64,000 bases of DNA from Brevundimonas denitrificans (lineage in GTDB: Bacteria; Pseudomonadota; Alphaproteobacteria; Caulobacterales; Caulobacteraceae): positions 1-64,000 of the forward strand of contig NZ_BSOY01000006.1 of the NCBI RefSeq assembly GCF_030160755.1, read 5' to 3'. Position numbers and translations under genes: made by a program. The notes under the pieces are model-generated. The model was given only the letters and a program-made list of their open reading frames with translations. It made no database searches and was not told where the DNA came from. Positions 17,460 to 26,325 of the stretch are shown one piece after another. Position 1 is the stretch's first letter; each line of letters begins with the position of its first letter.

Positions 17460-19079
17460 GTGAGTTGCACCGCACAGATCGCACCGGATGATCAGGGCTT
17501 TGCATCAGCCTTTCTCGCCAGTCCGACCGCGGAAGGCGGCGGCGACCTTTCCACCTTCTTCGACGTCTCCCTCGACCTGCTGGTCATTCGCGAGATCGGC
17601 GGACGCGTGGCCAGGGTGAGTCCGTCCTGGCACACGACGCTGGGCTATACCCCCGAGGAGATGCGCGGCTTCCCCCTGCTGGCGCTGGTCCACCCAGATG
17701 ACCTGCCAGGGACGCAGGACAGCGTCCAGGAGGTCGAGAACCGGCGGCCGGACGCCCCCGTCCTGGGCCATATCAATCGGTATCGTCACAAGGACGGGCA
17801 CTATCGCACCCTGGAATGGCGCGCCCGTCGGGTCGGCGATCACGTCTACGCCGTCGCCCGGGACGTCACCGACCGGGTCGCCGCCGAACAGGCCCTGATC
17901 GACGCCAAGGCGGCGGCCGAGGCGGCCAACACCGCCAAATCCGAATTCCTCGCCAATATGAGCCATGAGATCCGGACGCCGCTGAACGGGGTCATCGGCA
18001 TCGTCGACGCGCTGTCGCGCACCCCGCTCTCGCCGGAACAGGCGGAGATGGTCGACCTGATCCGGGGGTCTGGCGTGACCCTCGAACGGCTGGTCTCGGA
18101 CATCCTCGACGTCTCCAAGATCGAGGCCGGTCAGCTGGATCTGGAATCCCGGCCCTTCGATCTGGAGGAGGCGCTGGAGCCCCTCGCGGTCATGGGCGCG
18201 CGGGCCGAGGACAAGGGTTTGGCCTTCCATGTCGAGCGCACGCCGGAGGCCCGCGGCGTATTCGTGGGCGACAGCACCCGCATCCGTCAGGTGCTGGGCA
18301 ATCTGCTGTCCAACGCGATCAAATTCACGGCCTCCGGTTCGGTCACCGTCCGCATCGAGGCCTGGCCGGATGATCCGGACGCGCCGTCGGCCGCACACCA
18401 GCTGGCGATCATGGTCGAGGACACCGGCGTCGGCTTCAACGCCGGGCACGCATCCCGGCTGTTCGAGCGTTTCAACCAGGCCGACAGCACCATCACCCGG
18501 CGGTTCGGCGGCACGGGCCTGGGTCTGTCCATCTGCCGGTCTCTGGTGGTGATGATGGGCGGATCGATCGAGGCCCGCTCGACTCCCGGGGTCGGCAGCC
18601 GCTTCCGTTTCGTCCTGCCGCTGGACCGCGCAGGGAGCCTCGCCGACTATGACGCGCGCGAGACCAGCGCCGGACCGGCGGTCCCGACCCTCGCCGGGCG
18701 ACCCATGCGGGTCCTGCTGGCCGAGGATCACCCGACCAACCAGCGGGTGGTGCAACTGATCCTCGGCGGTCAGGGGGCCGAAGTCATCACCGCCGACGAC
18801 GGCGCCCAGGCGGTCGCGGCCTTTGAGGCCGGGACCTTCGACGTCGTGCTGATGGACATGCAGATGCCCGTCATGGACGGCCTGACCGCGACCCGGGCGA
18901 TCCGCGCCTTCGAGGCCGCCATGCCCCACCGGCCGCGCACGCCCATCGTCATGCTGAGCGCCAACGCCATGGCCGAGCACCGGGCCGAATCCCGGGCTGC
19001 GGGCGCAGACAGCCATGTGGCCAAGCCGATTACGGCGGTCAGCCTCATTGCGGGCATTCAGGCTGTGCTTGAGGCCTGA
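17460..19079 (+). CDS. PAS hybrid histidine kinase with receiver domain
   Basis: The product is 539 residues from a GTG start. A PAS domain (about 30-142, containing [22 protein letters not shown]) is followed by a HisKA dimerisation helix with His169 in [12 protein letters not shown]. The HATPase_c domain has an N box near 281-288, DTGVGF near 321 and GGTGLGLSI near 350. A C-terminal receiver has Asp466 in [13 protein letters not shown] and Lys in AKPI. No membrane helix is visible, so it should be cytosolic. The signal and output are unknown, since no response regulator with a DNA-binding domain is adjacent. It probably feeds a phosphotransferase or acts by phosphorelay. Confidence 0.9.
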   Translation: MSCTAQIAPDDQGFASAFLASPTAEGGGDLSTFFDVSLDLLVIREIGGRVARVSPSWHTTLGYTPEEMRGFPLLALVHPDDLPGTQDSVQEVENRRPDAPVLGHINRYRHKDGHYRTLEWRARRVGDHVYAVARDVTDRVAAEQALIDAKAAAEAANTAKSEFLANMSHEIRTPLNGVIGIVDALSRTPLSPEQAEMVDLIRGSGVTLERLVSDILDVSKIEAGQLDLESRPFDLEEALEPLAVMGARAEDKGLAFHVERTPEARGVFVGDSTRIRQVLGNLLSNAIKFTASGSVTVRIEAWPDDPDAPSAAHQLAIMVEDTGVGFNAGHASRLFERFNQADSTITRRFGGTGLGLSICRSLVVMMGGSIEARSTPGVGSRFRFVLPLDRAGSLADYDARETSAGPAVPTLAGRPMRVLLAEDHPTNQRVVQLILGGQGAEVITADDGAQAVAAFEAGTFDVVLMDMQMPVMDGLTATRAIRAFEAAMPHRPRTPIVMLSANAMAEHRAESRAAGADSHVAKPITAVSLIAGIQAVLEA

Positions 19080-19213
19080 GCGCGGGCTGCTGTCCGGGTC
19101 CGGGCCCCACCATGCTGAGCCGGTTGAGCCTCGGGGCCGGAACTGCGCGGGCCAGGCCTTGATCACCGGCCCCAACGGGCACAGGCTCGGCCGCAGCAGG
19201 CGGGAGGCTGATC

Positions 19214-19783
19214 ATGAACGGGTTTGGCGTTGTCGCGGTCGTGGCCACACTGGGACTTGCCGGATGCCGGGAGCCCGCCGCGGTCGCCGGGCCTGAAGCG
19301 CTCCAGGCGGCGCCCCGACCGCCCGCGGCTCTGGGCGTCGCTTTCGACAAGGCCGCCGGCCTGCAGATGCGACCCTGCGATGCAGAGATGGGGCCGCGCT
19401 GCATGATCCTGTCTGACCCGGCCGCCGAGGAATTCATGCGCGACCTGCTCACCGTCCAGGTTCACGCCGGTCCGCTTGAGGCCGTCGCGGCTGAAGAAGC
19501 GGGATTCGTGCGCGACGCCGGGGGACGGCTGATGACCACCTACGGCCGGTTCGAGCCGGTCGCGGTCGAGGCGTTCGAAGTGAACGGCAAATCCGGCCTG
19601 CGCGCCGTGGTCGCCTGCGGCATCAGCGACCCCGAGACCGGCTTCCACGCCGCCGCCGGTGAATGCCTGTGGGCTGTCGTCAGCGACGGGGCGCAGTCCG
19701 TGGTGATCTCATCGAGCGGTTTCGGCAACGGCCTGGACGCCGCCGAGACGGCAGTGCGATCGGTGCGGTTCACGGCGGATTGA
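19214..19783 (+). CDS. Hypothetical lipoprotein
   Basis: The product is 189 residues. A short hydrophobic leader ends in the lipobox LAGC (residues 15-18), so the mature protein should be lipid-anchored. The rest has two further cysteine pairs (MRPCDAEMGPRC and VVACG...GECLW). I recognise no family. It stands alone between the hybrid kinase and parDE. The GGGAGG ribosome site before the ATG is good. Confidence 0.6.
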   Translation: MNGFGVVAVVATLGLAGCREPAAVAGPEALQAAPRPPAALGVAFDKAAGLQMRPCDAEMGPRCMILSDPAAEEFMRDLLTVQVHAGPLEAVAAEEAGFVRDAGGRLMTTYGRFEPVAVEAFEVNGKSGLRAVVACGISDPETGFHAAAGECLWAVVSDGAQSVVISSSGFGNGLDAAETAVRSVRFTAD

Positions 19784-19830
19784 CAAGGATTGCCATTAAT
19801 CGGACCCTTTGGGTTGAAGGAGCACCGCCC

Positions 19831-20076
19831 ATGGCCACCATGAACATCTCCCTTCCCGACCAGATGAAGGCGTGGGTCGAGGAACAGACCCGCAGCGGCC
19901 GCTACGGCAATTCCAGCGATGTTGTTCGCGACCTGATCCGGCGCGAACAGGTCAGGGCCGAGAAGATCGCCCACATGCAGCGGCTTGTGGACGAAGGGCG
20001 CGCAAGCGGCACTAGCAACAGAACGCCCCGCCAGATCATAGACGCGGCGCGCGGCGACCTTCGCAAGCGAGCCTAG
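19831..20076 (+). CDS. parD: ParD-family antitoxin
   Basis: The product is 81 residues. It begins MATMNISLPDQMKAWVEEQ, a ribbon-helix-helix DNA-binding start, followed by YGNSSDVVRDLIRREQ and a charged C-terminal tail that should wrap the toxin. ParD neutralises ParE and represses its own operon. A GAAGGAG ribosome site precedes the ATG at 19831. The parE frame begins 3 nt after its stop. The intergenic region before it is short (47 bp), so its promoter overlaps the end of the lipoprotein gene. Confidence 0.9.
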   Translation: MATMNISLPDQMKAWVEEQTRSGRYGNSSDVVRDLIRREQVRAEKIAHMQRLVDEGRASGTSNRTPRQIIDAARGDLRKRA

Positions 20077-20078
20077 AC

Positions 20079-20387
20079 CTGCCTCGGCTGACGGTCAGTG
20101 AGGAAGCCGACCGCGACCTCGACACCCTATACCGTCTGGGTGTCGAGATGTTCGGCGTTGCGCAGGCTGACCGCTATATCGACGGGCTGCTTGGCGCGCT
20201 TGACCTGATCGCGGACTTTCCCGCCGCCGCCCGCTTGCGAACCGAGCTAAAGCCGCCGATCCGGGCCTATCCATACAAGTCGCATGTAATTCTCTACGAC
20301 ATCGAAGCGACAGGCGACGTTCTCGTCGTGCGCATCCGTCACGGGCATGAAGAGTGGTCCGACCTGGCCGGTGACATCCCGGACTGA
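20079..20387 (+). CDS. parE: ParE/RelE-superfamily toxin
   Basis: The product is about 102 residues. From a CTG at 20079 the frame reads LPRLTVSEEADRDLDTLYRLGVEMFG, the usual ParE N-terminus, and ends with ILYDIEATGDVLVVRIRHGHEEW. The first in-frame ATG (20148) would delete the first conserved helix, so a CTG start 3 nt after the parD stop, by translational coupling, is more likely. ParE toxins of the parDE type often inhibit DNA gyrase. Without the CTG start the gene would be N-terminally truncated and perhaps inactive. Confidence 0.85.
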   Translation: MPRLTVSEEADRDLDTLYRLGVEMFGVAQADRYIDGLLGALDLIADFPAAARLRTELKPPIRAYPYKSHVILYDIEATGDVLVVRIRHGHEEWSDLAGDIPD

Positions 20388-20439
20388 CATCGCGACCAGG
20401 CCTGGGCCTCGTGACCGCGCCGAGCCCATGCGCGCGCCC

Positions 20440-20748
20440 CTACCGCACCGCCGCCGTATTGCACTGGGCCAGTTGCACGTCCGTCAGGGCCGCACCGTCG
20501 CGCTCGTAGCGGGTGACCGCGCCGAAGCGGGCGACGAAGCGGCGGCATTCGCGACCGATCGGTTGGGAGACGCCGGGGCCGCGGGCGACGCAGACGCCGT
20601 CGGGGCCGCAGGTCCAGTTGCGTCCGTCGAAGATTTCGCTGCGAGCCTCCCCGGGCGCGGCCAGGACAGCGGCGGCGCCCGGGGTCAGGGCCGGAGCGGG
20701 TTGGGCGGAGATCAGGGCCGCCGTCGAGATCAGGGTCATGAGAAGCAT
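20440..20748 (-). CDS. Small secreted protein of unknown function
   Basis: The product is 102 residues. A signal peptide (MLLMTLISTAALISAQPAPA) is followed by a short domain with WTCGPDGVCVARGPGVSQPIGRECRRFVARFG. Two or three cysteines could form disulphides in the periplasm. GGAGGAAG precedes the ATG at 20748 and decides this start over one nine codons upstream. It is divergent from a TetR regulator across a large operator, so it is probably repressed by that regulator. Confidence 0.65.
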   Translation of the reverse strand: MLLMTLISTAALISAQPAPALTPGAAAVLAAPGEARSEIFDGRNWTCGPDGVCVARGPGVSQPIGRECRRFVARFGAVTRYERDGAALTDVQLAQCNTAAVR

Positions 20749-20792
20749 GGCGCTTCCTCCAATGGGTCTTTCCAAACCGACCGGCTCAGGAT

Positions 20793-20838
20793 AAAAGTAA
20801 CCGGTCGGTCACCGATAAGTGCACGATCGGTCACTTTT
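20793..20838. promoter_or_regulatory. Putative TetR operator, imperfect 20-bp inverted repeat
   Basis: The left half AAAAGTAACCGGTCGGTCAC (20793-20812) and the reverse complement of 20819-20838 (AAAAGTGACCGATCGTGCAC) agree at 16 of 20 positions, around a 6-bp centre. It lies in the divergent gap between the secreted-protein gene and the tetR gene, ending 18 bp before the TTG start. It is a strong candidate autoregulatory site. Confidence 0.75.
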
Positions 20839-20856
20839 GGTCAAGAGGTAATTTCG

Positions 20857-21429
20857 TTGGGCAAGGGCGAGGACACGCGGGCGCGGATTCTGGACGAGGC
20901 GATGCGTCAGGTCAGCGTGCGCGGCATGACCGGCGTCAGCCTGGGCGACCTCGCCGCCGCGATGAACCTGTCCAAGAGCGGGGTGCTGAAGCATTTCCAG
21001 TCGATGGAGACGCTGCAACTGGCCCTGCTGGACGCCATGACCGACCGGTTCGTGGCCGAGGTGTGGAAGCCGGCCGAGCCGTTCGCGCCGGGCCGTGAGC
21101 GGCTGGAGAAGCTGTTCGAGCGCGAACTGGCCTGGAACGACAGCGAGAACCTGCCAGGCGGCTGTCCCCTCACCTCCGCCGCGACCGAACTGGACGACCA
21201 GCCCGGCCCGTTGCGCGACAAGCTGAAGGACAACCGGGTGCGCTGGGGCCGCACGCTGAAGCGCGAGTTCCGCGCCCTGAGGCCCGAGGCCGACGACGCG
21301 ACGCTGGAGACGCTGGTGTTCCAGTGGAAGGGCATATTGCTGGCCTATGGGCATTCCAAGCGGCTGCTGGACGACGAGTCGGCCCGGGCCCAGGCGACGG
21401 CGGCCTACCGGATGCTGATCGGCGGCTGA
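20857..21429 (+). CDS. TetR-family transcriptional regulator, TTG start
   Basis: The product is 190 residues. A helix-turn-helix domain (DTRARILDEAMRQVSVRGMTGVSLGDLAAAMNLSKSGVLKHFQSMETLQLALLDAMTD, split over three helices) is followed by an all-helical ligand domain. No ATG or GTG lies in frame near the family start. AAGAGG at 20843-20848 is spaced 8 nt from the TTG at 20857, which I take as the start. It likely represses itself and the divergent secreted-protein gene through the operator at 20793-20838. The ligand is unknown. Confidence 0.85.
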   Translation: MGKGEDTRARILDEAMRQVSVRGMTGVSLGDLAAAMNLSKSGVLKHFQSMETLQLALLDAMTDRFVAEVWKPAEPFAPGRERLEKLFERELAWNDSENLPGGCPLTSAATELDDQPGPLRDKLKDNRVRWGRTLKREFRALRPEADDATLETLVFQWKGILLAYGHSKRLLDDESARAQATAAYRMLIGG

Positions 21430-21494
21430 GACCGCAGCCGAAGTCCGCCAGACGCGCGTTTCCAGCGGGGCCGCCGCCGCGCTAGAACCGCGCC

Positions 21495-22004
21495 ATGCCG
21501 ACCGAGAACGAGCGCAAATACGTCCTGTCCGATCCGGCGGCGGTGCTGGCCCTGTGGGCCCCGGCGGAATGGAGCGAGATCCGGCAGGGCTACCTCCCCG
21601 GCGACGCCCGCATCCGGCGGCAGACCCGGGACGGGGTCGCGTCCGACAGCTTCACCTACAAGATCGATGCGGCGGGCCGGCTGATCGAGATCGAGACGGC
21701 GATGACCGAGCCGCGCGACTTCGACGACCTGTGGCCGCTCACCACGCGGCGCATCCACAAACTGCGGCGGACCGAGACCGACCGCTACGGTCTGCAGTGG
21801 GATATCGACCTGCTGCTGGACGCGGCGGGGGCCTGCTATTTCGCCATGGCTGAATGCGAGATGCCGGAGACCATGGACGCCCCGCCGGAGGTCCTGCCCG
21901 CGCTGGCGCCGTTCATCGCCTGCGCCGTGCCGCGCGAGAGGCAGGCGGAGTTCGCCAATGCCCGGCTGGCCGATCCCGGCTATGCTGCGGCGCTGAGATT
22001 CTGA
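21495..22004 (+). CDS. CYTH domain protein
   Basis: The product is 169 residues. The N-terminal MPTENERKYVL is the ExExK-type signature of CYTH proteins. Charged beta-strands follow (RIRRQTRDG, SFTYKIDAAGRLIEIE, RRIHKLRRTETDRYGLQWDID). CYTH proteins form a tunnel that binds triphosphates with divalent metals, and bacterial members are often tripolyphosphatases. A DUF72 gene follows 17 bp later. The exact substrate is unclear. Confidence 0.8.
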   Translation: MPTENERKYVLSDPAAVLALWAPAEWSEIRQGYLPGDARIRRQTRDGVASDSFTYKIDAAGRLIEIETAMTEPRDFDDLWPLTTRRIHKLRRTETDRYGLQWDIDLLLDAAGACYFAMAECEMPETMDAPPEVLPALAPFIACAVPRERQAEFANARLADPGYAAALRF

Positions 22005-22021
22005 CCCGAGCGGAGCACGAC

Positions 22022-22771
22022 ATGACCGGAACCATTCGCGTCGGCATCGGCGGCTGGACCTATGAGCCATGGCGCGGCGTCTTCTATCCGGACAAGCTGA
22101 GCCAGAAGAAGGAGCTGGAATACGCCAGTTCGAAGCTGACCTCGATCGAGATCAACGGCACCTACTATTCCGGCTTCAAGCCCGAGACCTGGATGAAGTG
22201 GCGCGACGAGACGCCCGACGACTTCGTCTTCGCGGTCAAGGCCAGCCGGTTCTGCACCAACCGGAAAGTCCTGGCCGAGGGCGGCGAGAGCGTGGGACGG
22301 TTCCTCGACCAGGGGCTGACGGCGCTGGGCGACAAGCTGGGCCCGATCAACTGGCAGTTCATGGCCACCAAGAAATTCGATCCAGTCGATTTCGAGGGCT
22401 TCCTGAAGCTGTTGCCGAAGGAGAAGGACGGGATCCGGCTGCGCCACGCGCTGGAGGTCCGGAGCGGGACGTTCGACACGCCGCAGTTCCATGATCTGGC
22501 GGCGAAATACGGCGCGGCCATCGTCTATGCGGTCGATGAGGAAGCGCCCGAGTGGCCGCGGATCGACCAGCCGACGGCCGACTTCAGATACGCCCGGCTG
22601 ATGTCGAGCCGCGAGGACGAGCCGACCGGCATGTCCCCGGCCGAGCTGGACGCCATCGTCAAACAGACGCGTGCCTGGGCGAAGGACGGCGACGTCTTCG
22701 CCTATTTCATCGCGGGGGCGAAGGTCCGCAATCCGGCGGCGGCGCAGGCGCTGATCGCCAGGCTGGGCTGA
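22022..22771 (+). CDS. DUF72 family protein
   Basis: The product is 249 residues. It starts MTGTIRVGIGGWTYEPWRGVFYP, followed by SIEINGTYYSG and FVFAVKASRFCTNRK. These are hallmarks of DUF72 (YecE-like) proteins, which have a TIM-barrel-like fold and no firmly established reaction. It lies 17 bp after the CYTH gene and is probably cotranscribed with it. The ATG at 22022 has GAGCAC upstream, a weak ribosome site. Confidence 0.9.
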   Translation: MTGTIRVGIGGWTYEPWRGVFYPDKLSQKKELEYASSKLTSIEINGTYYSGFKPETWMKWRDETPDDFVFAVKASRFCTNRKVLAEGGESVGRFLDQGLTALGDKLGPINWQFMATKKFDPVDFEGFLKLLPKEKDGIRLRHALEVRSGTFDTPQFHDLAAKYGAAIVYAVDEEAPEWPRIDQPTADFRYARLMSSREDEPTGMSPAELDAIVKQTRAWAKDGDVFAYFIAGAKVRNPAAAQALIARLG

Positions 22772-22889
22772 GGGGAAAGGGTCTTCCGGCGGTCCGCGGC
22801 CGTTCGACCGCGCCGCCGCCCGTCTTGAGCTGGATCAAGGCGCTGCACCCCCGGAAGGGGGGACCATCGGCTGATCGCCGGAGGACCTC

Positions 22890-23363
22890 ATGGACGCGCA
22901 GTGGAAGCAGAAGATCGTCGCCATACTCGACGGCCACCGGACCATGACCATCGCCACGAACAGACCGGACGGCTGGCCGCAAACGACGGCCGTCGGCTAC
23001 TCCAACGACGGGCTCACCCTCTACTTCCTGTGCGGGAAGGACAGCCAGAAGGCGGCCAACCTGGCCCGGGACGAGCGGGTCTCGCTGGCGATCAACAACG
23101 ATCCCGATCAGGTGATGGCCATCAAGGGACTGTCGATGGCGGCGCATGCCCGGCGGGTGGTCGACCGGGCCGAGGGCGAGAAGGCCCTGGCCTTGCTATT
23201 CGCCCGGTATCCCGCCCAGAACGGGGTGACCATGACCCTGCCCTCGCCGGACGATGTCGCGCTCTTCCGCGTCGTGCCGAAGGTGATCTCGATCCTCGAC
23301 TACACCCTCGGCTTCGCCCACACCGATCTCGTCCCCTGCGACGACGAGCCGGCCGGCCAATGA
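22890..23363 (+). CDS. Pyridoxamine 5'-phosphate oxidase-family protein
   Basis: The product is 157 residues. It has the split-barrel FMN-binding pattern: GHRTMTIATNRPDGWPQTTAVGY, then LYFLCGKDSQKAANLARDERVSLAI. Small members of this family bind FMN, F420 or haem and reduce varied substrates, so the reaction cannot be assigned. GGAGGACCTC precedes the ATG closely. A zinc alcohol dehydrogenase gene follows 62 bp downstream on the same strand. Confidence 0.8.
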   Translation: MDAQWKQKIVAILDGHRTMTIATNRPDGWPQTTAVGYSNDGLTLYFLCGKDSQKAANLARDERVSLAINNDPDQVMAIKGLSMAAHARRVVDRAEGEKALALLFARYPAQNGVTMTLPSPDDVALFRVVPKVISILDYTLGFAHTDLVPCDDEPAGQ

Positions 23364-23425
23364 GCGGTCCGGACTTGTGCCGGACAGGGTGAAGGCACAA
23401 GTGGAGGCCAAAGGAGCCCTCCCCC

Positions 23426-24484
23426 ATGCCCATCGCCACCCGCGCCTTCGCCGCCACGTCCAGCACCGCCCCGCTGTCGCCCTGGAGCTTCGACCGGCGC
23501 GACCCGGGCCCGGACGACGTGGCCATCGAGATCAAATTCGCGGGGGTCTGCCACTCCGACCTGCACATCGTGAAGAACGACCTGGGCAATACGACCTATC
23601 CGATCGTGCCGGGTCACGAGATCGCCGGCGTGGTGACGGCGGTTGGCGCCAATGTCGCCCGCTTCAAGGTCGGGGACCGGGTCGGCGTCGGCTGCATGGT
23701 CGACAGCTGCCGCCAGTGCAAACCCTGTCTGGAGGGCGAGGAGCAATACTGCGTGCCCGGCATGGTCCAGACCTATGGCTCGCCCGATCCCAAGGGCGCC
23801 GCCGTCGGCCAGAAGATCACCCAGGGCGGCTATTCCACCGCCATCGTCGTCGACCAGAACTATGTCGTCACCATCCCGGACAGCATCCCGCTGGACGCGG
23901 CGGCGCCGCTGCTGTGCGCCGGCATCACCACCTATTCGCCGCTGCGGCACTGGAAGGTCGGGCCGGGCTCGAAGGTGGCGGTGATCGGTCTGGGCGGCCT
24001 CGGTCATATGGCGGTCAAACAGGCGGCGGCCATGGGGGCGGAGGTGACCGTCCTGTCGACCTCGGACCGCAAGAAGGCCGACGCCGAGCGGATGGGGGCC
24101 AGGCATTTCCTCATCAACTCCGACAAGGCGGCGATGCAGGCGGCGGGCGAGAGCTTCGACCTGATCATCAACACCGTCTCTGCCACGCACGAGATCGCCA
24201 GCCATGTCCAGCTGCTGGCCAAGGACGGCACCATGGTCATGCTGGGTCTGACCACCGAGGGTCTGCCGGTCTACGCCATGGGCCTGTTGTGGCGCCGTCG
24301 GGCGGTCGCCGGGTCGCTGATCGGCGGCATCCGCGAGACCCAGGAGATGCTGGACTTCTGCGCCGAGCACGGTCTGGCCTGCGACATCGAGGTGATCGCC
24401 CCTGACCAGATCAACGACGCCTATGCGCGACTGCAGAAGTCCGACGTGCGGTACCGGTTCGTGCTGGATATGGCGCGGATCTGA
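23426..24484 (+). CDS. Zinc-dependent alcohol dehydrogenase (YahK/cinnamyl-type)
   Basis: The product is 352 residues. Catalytic zinc ligands are in GVCHSDLHIVKND and PGHEIAGVVTAVG. Structural zinc cysteines are in CRQCKPCLEGEEQYC, and the Rossmann motif is VIGLGGLGHMAVK. This is the NADP-preferring YahK/AdhC-like branch, which reduces broad aldehydes to alcohols in the cytoplasm. An AAAGGAG ribosome site precedes the ATG. It follows the PPOX gene on the same strand and may serve with it in detoxification, which is inference. Confidence 0.92.
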   Translation: MPIATRAFAATSSTAPLSPWSFDRRDPGPDDVAIEIKFAGVCHSDLHIVKNDLGNTTYPIVPGHEIAGVVTAVGANVARFKVGDRVGVGCMVDSCRQCKPCLEGEEQYCVPGMVQTYGSPDPKGAAVGQKITQGGYSTAIVVDQNYVVTIPDSIPLDAAAPLLCAGITTYSPLRHWKVGPGSKVAVIGLGGLGHMAVKQAAAMGAEVTVLSTSDRKKADAERMGARHFLINSDKAAMQAAGESFDLIINTVSATHEIASHVQLLAKDGTMVMLGLTTEGLPVYAMGLLWRRRAVAGSLIGGIRETQEMLDFCAEHGLACDIEVIAPDQINDAYARLQKSDVRYRFVLDMARI

Positions 24485-24489
24485 AGAGT

Positions 24490-24596
24490 GGCTAGTGGTT
24501 AGTGACGAGCGGCGAGTGATTGCCGCTTCACTGACGGCGGGGGGCGGCGCTGACAGCGCCACTGCGCAGCCGGCGACCAGCCACTGACCACTAGCC
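24490..24596. repeat. Inverted GGCTAGTGG repeat pair
   Basis: GGCTAGTGGTTAGTG (24490-24504) and its inverted copy (24582-24596) agree at 14 of 15 positions and enclose a GC-rich segment with a GGCGCTGACAGCGCC hairpin. The word GGCTAGTG also occurs three times at 3206-3230. The element fills most of the gap between the alcohol dehydrogenase and phaB. Confidence 0.75.
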
Positions 24597-24690
24597 ACCA
24601 GCCGCCCTTCCCGCGCACCCGCCATCCGGCTAAAGCGTAGTCCTTGAAGGCCGTGCGTCAGACGCGGCTCCAAGGGACAAGGAAACGCAC

Positions 24691-25416
24691 ATGGCTCGAG
24701 TGGCTCTGGTCACGGGTGGAACCCGCGGCATCGGCAAGGCGATCGTTCAGCGGCTCAAGGAAGACGGCATGCTCGTCGCCGCCGGCTATTCCGGCAATGT
24801 CGAGGCGGCCGAGGCCACGGCGAAGGAACTGGGCGTCTCCATCGTCAAGGGCAACGTCGGCTCGTTCGACGACTGCGCCCGGGCCGTGAAGGAGATCGAG
24901 GACCAGCTCGGCCCCATCGACATCCTGGTCAACAACGCCGGCATCACCCGCGACGGCTTCTTCCACAAGATGAGCTCGGAGCAGTGGTCGGACGTGATCC
25001 GGGTGAACATGGACAGCGTGTTCAACATGACGCGCCAGGTCATCAACGGCATGCGCGACCGCGGCTTCGGCCGGATCGTCAACATCAGCTCCATCAACGG
25101 GCAGAAGGGCCAGATCGGCCAGACCAACTACTCGGCAGCCAAGGCCGGGATGATCGGCTTCACCAAGGCGCTGGCGCTGGAGAACGCGCGCAAGGGCGTG
25201 ACGGTCAACTGTATCGCGCCGGGCTATATCGACACCGAAATGGTCGGGGCCATGGACGAGAAGGTCCTGGCCGGGATCATCGCCCAGATTCCCGTGGGAA
25301 GGCTCGGAAAAGGCGAGGAAATCGCCGACATGGTGTCCTGGCTGGCCGGTGAACGTGCCGGATATGTCACAGGCTGCACCCTGTCGCTGAACGGGGGTCA
25401 GTATCTGGTCGGCTGA
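24691..25416 (+). CDS. phaB: Acetoacetyl-CoA reductase PhaB
   Basis: The product is 241 residues, a short-chain dehydrogenase. It shows VTGGTRGIGKAI (NADPH site, 7-18), NNAG at 81-84, a catalytic Ser near 133-134, and Tyr147 and Lys151 in NYSAAKAG. The stretch INGQKGQIGQTNYSAAKAGMIGF is the signature of PhaB rather than FabG. The enzyme reduces acetoacetyl-CoA to (R)-3-hydroxybutyryl-CoA, the monomer of polyhydroxybutyrate. No phaA or phaC is in the window. A GGGACAAGGA ribosome site precedes the ATG. Confidence 0.92.
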   Translation: MARVALVTGGTRGIGKAIVQRLKEDGMLVAAGYSGNVEAAEATAKELGVSIVKGNVGSFDDCARAVKEIEDQLGPIDILVNNAGITRDGFFHKMSSEQWSDVIRVNMDSVFNMTRQVINGMRDRGFGRIVNISSINGQKGQIGQTNYSAAKAGMIGFTKALALENARKGVTVNCIAPGYIDTEMVGAMDEKVLAGIIAQIPVGRLGKGEEIADMVSWLAGERAGYVTGCTLSLNGGQYLVG

Positions 25417-25465
25417 CCGGGTCCTGCCCAAAATCCGCCGCGTGCCGATTGCACCACTGCTCGCC

Positions 25466-26278
25466 ATGGAGTTGACGGCGAGGGTCAGAACGGCGCGAAC
25501 GCCGCTTCCGGCGGCGATTGCGATCGCCCTCGCCGCGGCGGCGCTGTCGTCTCTGCCCATGGCCTCCCAGGCTCAGGCCCAGAACCAGGCCAACGCCCAG
25601 GCCGAACAGGCCCAGGCCCTGCGCAACCGCAACGCGGCGGCCGCACGCGCCGTGCCGCCGACCGGCCGCTATGTGGCGGAGTCGGGCGAGGCCTTCATTC
25701 TCGACCGGTCCGGCCAGCGCCCCCTGTTGCGCTTCGATCGACGGGACGAGACCTGGGTGCTGCGGCCCACCGCGGCCCCGCGCGGCGACGTGATCTATCG
25801 CAATGACGCCGGCGACCAGTTGCTGCGGGTCACCCCCGGCGGCGGCATGACCGTTTATACGCCGCGCGCGCCCGGCGGCTCGCCCGCCTCCTTCACCGGC
25901 CCTGGCCAGAGCCTGACCCCGCCGATTCTGGGGCCTTTACAGCTATGGAGCTTGATGGCGCGACGGAGCGACATGATCAGTCAGGCCCTTGGCCGTCTGG
26001 TCGGCATCAATCTGACCGGCGAGCGCTCCGAGCCCCTGTGCGTCGAGGCCCTGATTGTGACGACCGACGCCGTCCTTCGCATCGCCCGTTCGCCGACGGC
26101 ACGACGAAGCCTCGACAGACTCACCAGCATCACCATCATCGAGGGCGAGCGCGCCTCCGTCACCTATATTGGCGGACGACTCGTGGTGACGGTGGATCCC
26201 GATGAAGGAATGGCGGGCCGACCATCCTCGGCGCGCGTTATCCAGGTCTTCCTGGCGGCGCCGCCAGCGCGACGCTGA
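25466..26278 (+). CDS. DUF4908 domain protein, secreted
   Basis: The product is about 270 residues. An arginine-containing leader and alanine-rich hydrophobic core end at MASQAQAQ. The mature part has GRYVAESGEAFILDRSG and DVIYRNDAGDQLLRVTPGGGMTVYTPRAPGGSPAS, the pattern of the Caulobacterales DUF4908 family of unknown function. The C-terminal half, TSITIIEGERASVTYIGGRLVVTVDPDEG, looks like beta-strands. The start is uncertain, since an upstream in-frame GTG at 25442 is possible. It follows phaB by 49 bp and may be cotranscribed. Confidence 0.75.
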   Translation: MELTARVRTARTPLPAAIAIALAAAALSSLPMASQAQAQNQANAQAEQAQALRNRNAAAARAVPPTGRYVAESGEAFILDRSGQRPLLRFDRRDETWVLRPTAAPRGDVIYRNDAGDQLLRVTPGGGMTVYTPRAPGGSPASFTGPGQSLTPPILGPLQLWSLMARRSDMISQALGRLVGINLTGERSEPLCVEALIVTTDAVLRIARSPTARRSLDRLTSITIIEGERASVTYIGGRLVVTVDPDEGMAGRPSSARVIQVFLAAPPARR

Positions 26279-26325
26279 CTCTCCCTCTCCGAACTCTTCA
26301 CGCGGTCCGAGGTCGTCTGGACCCG

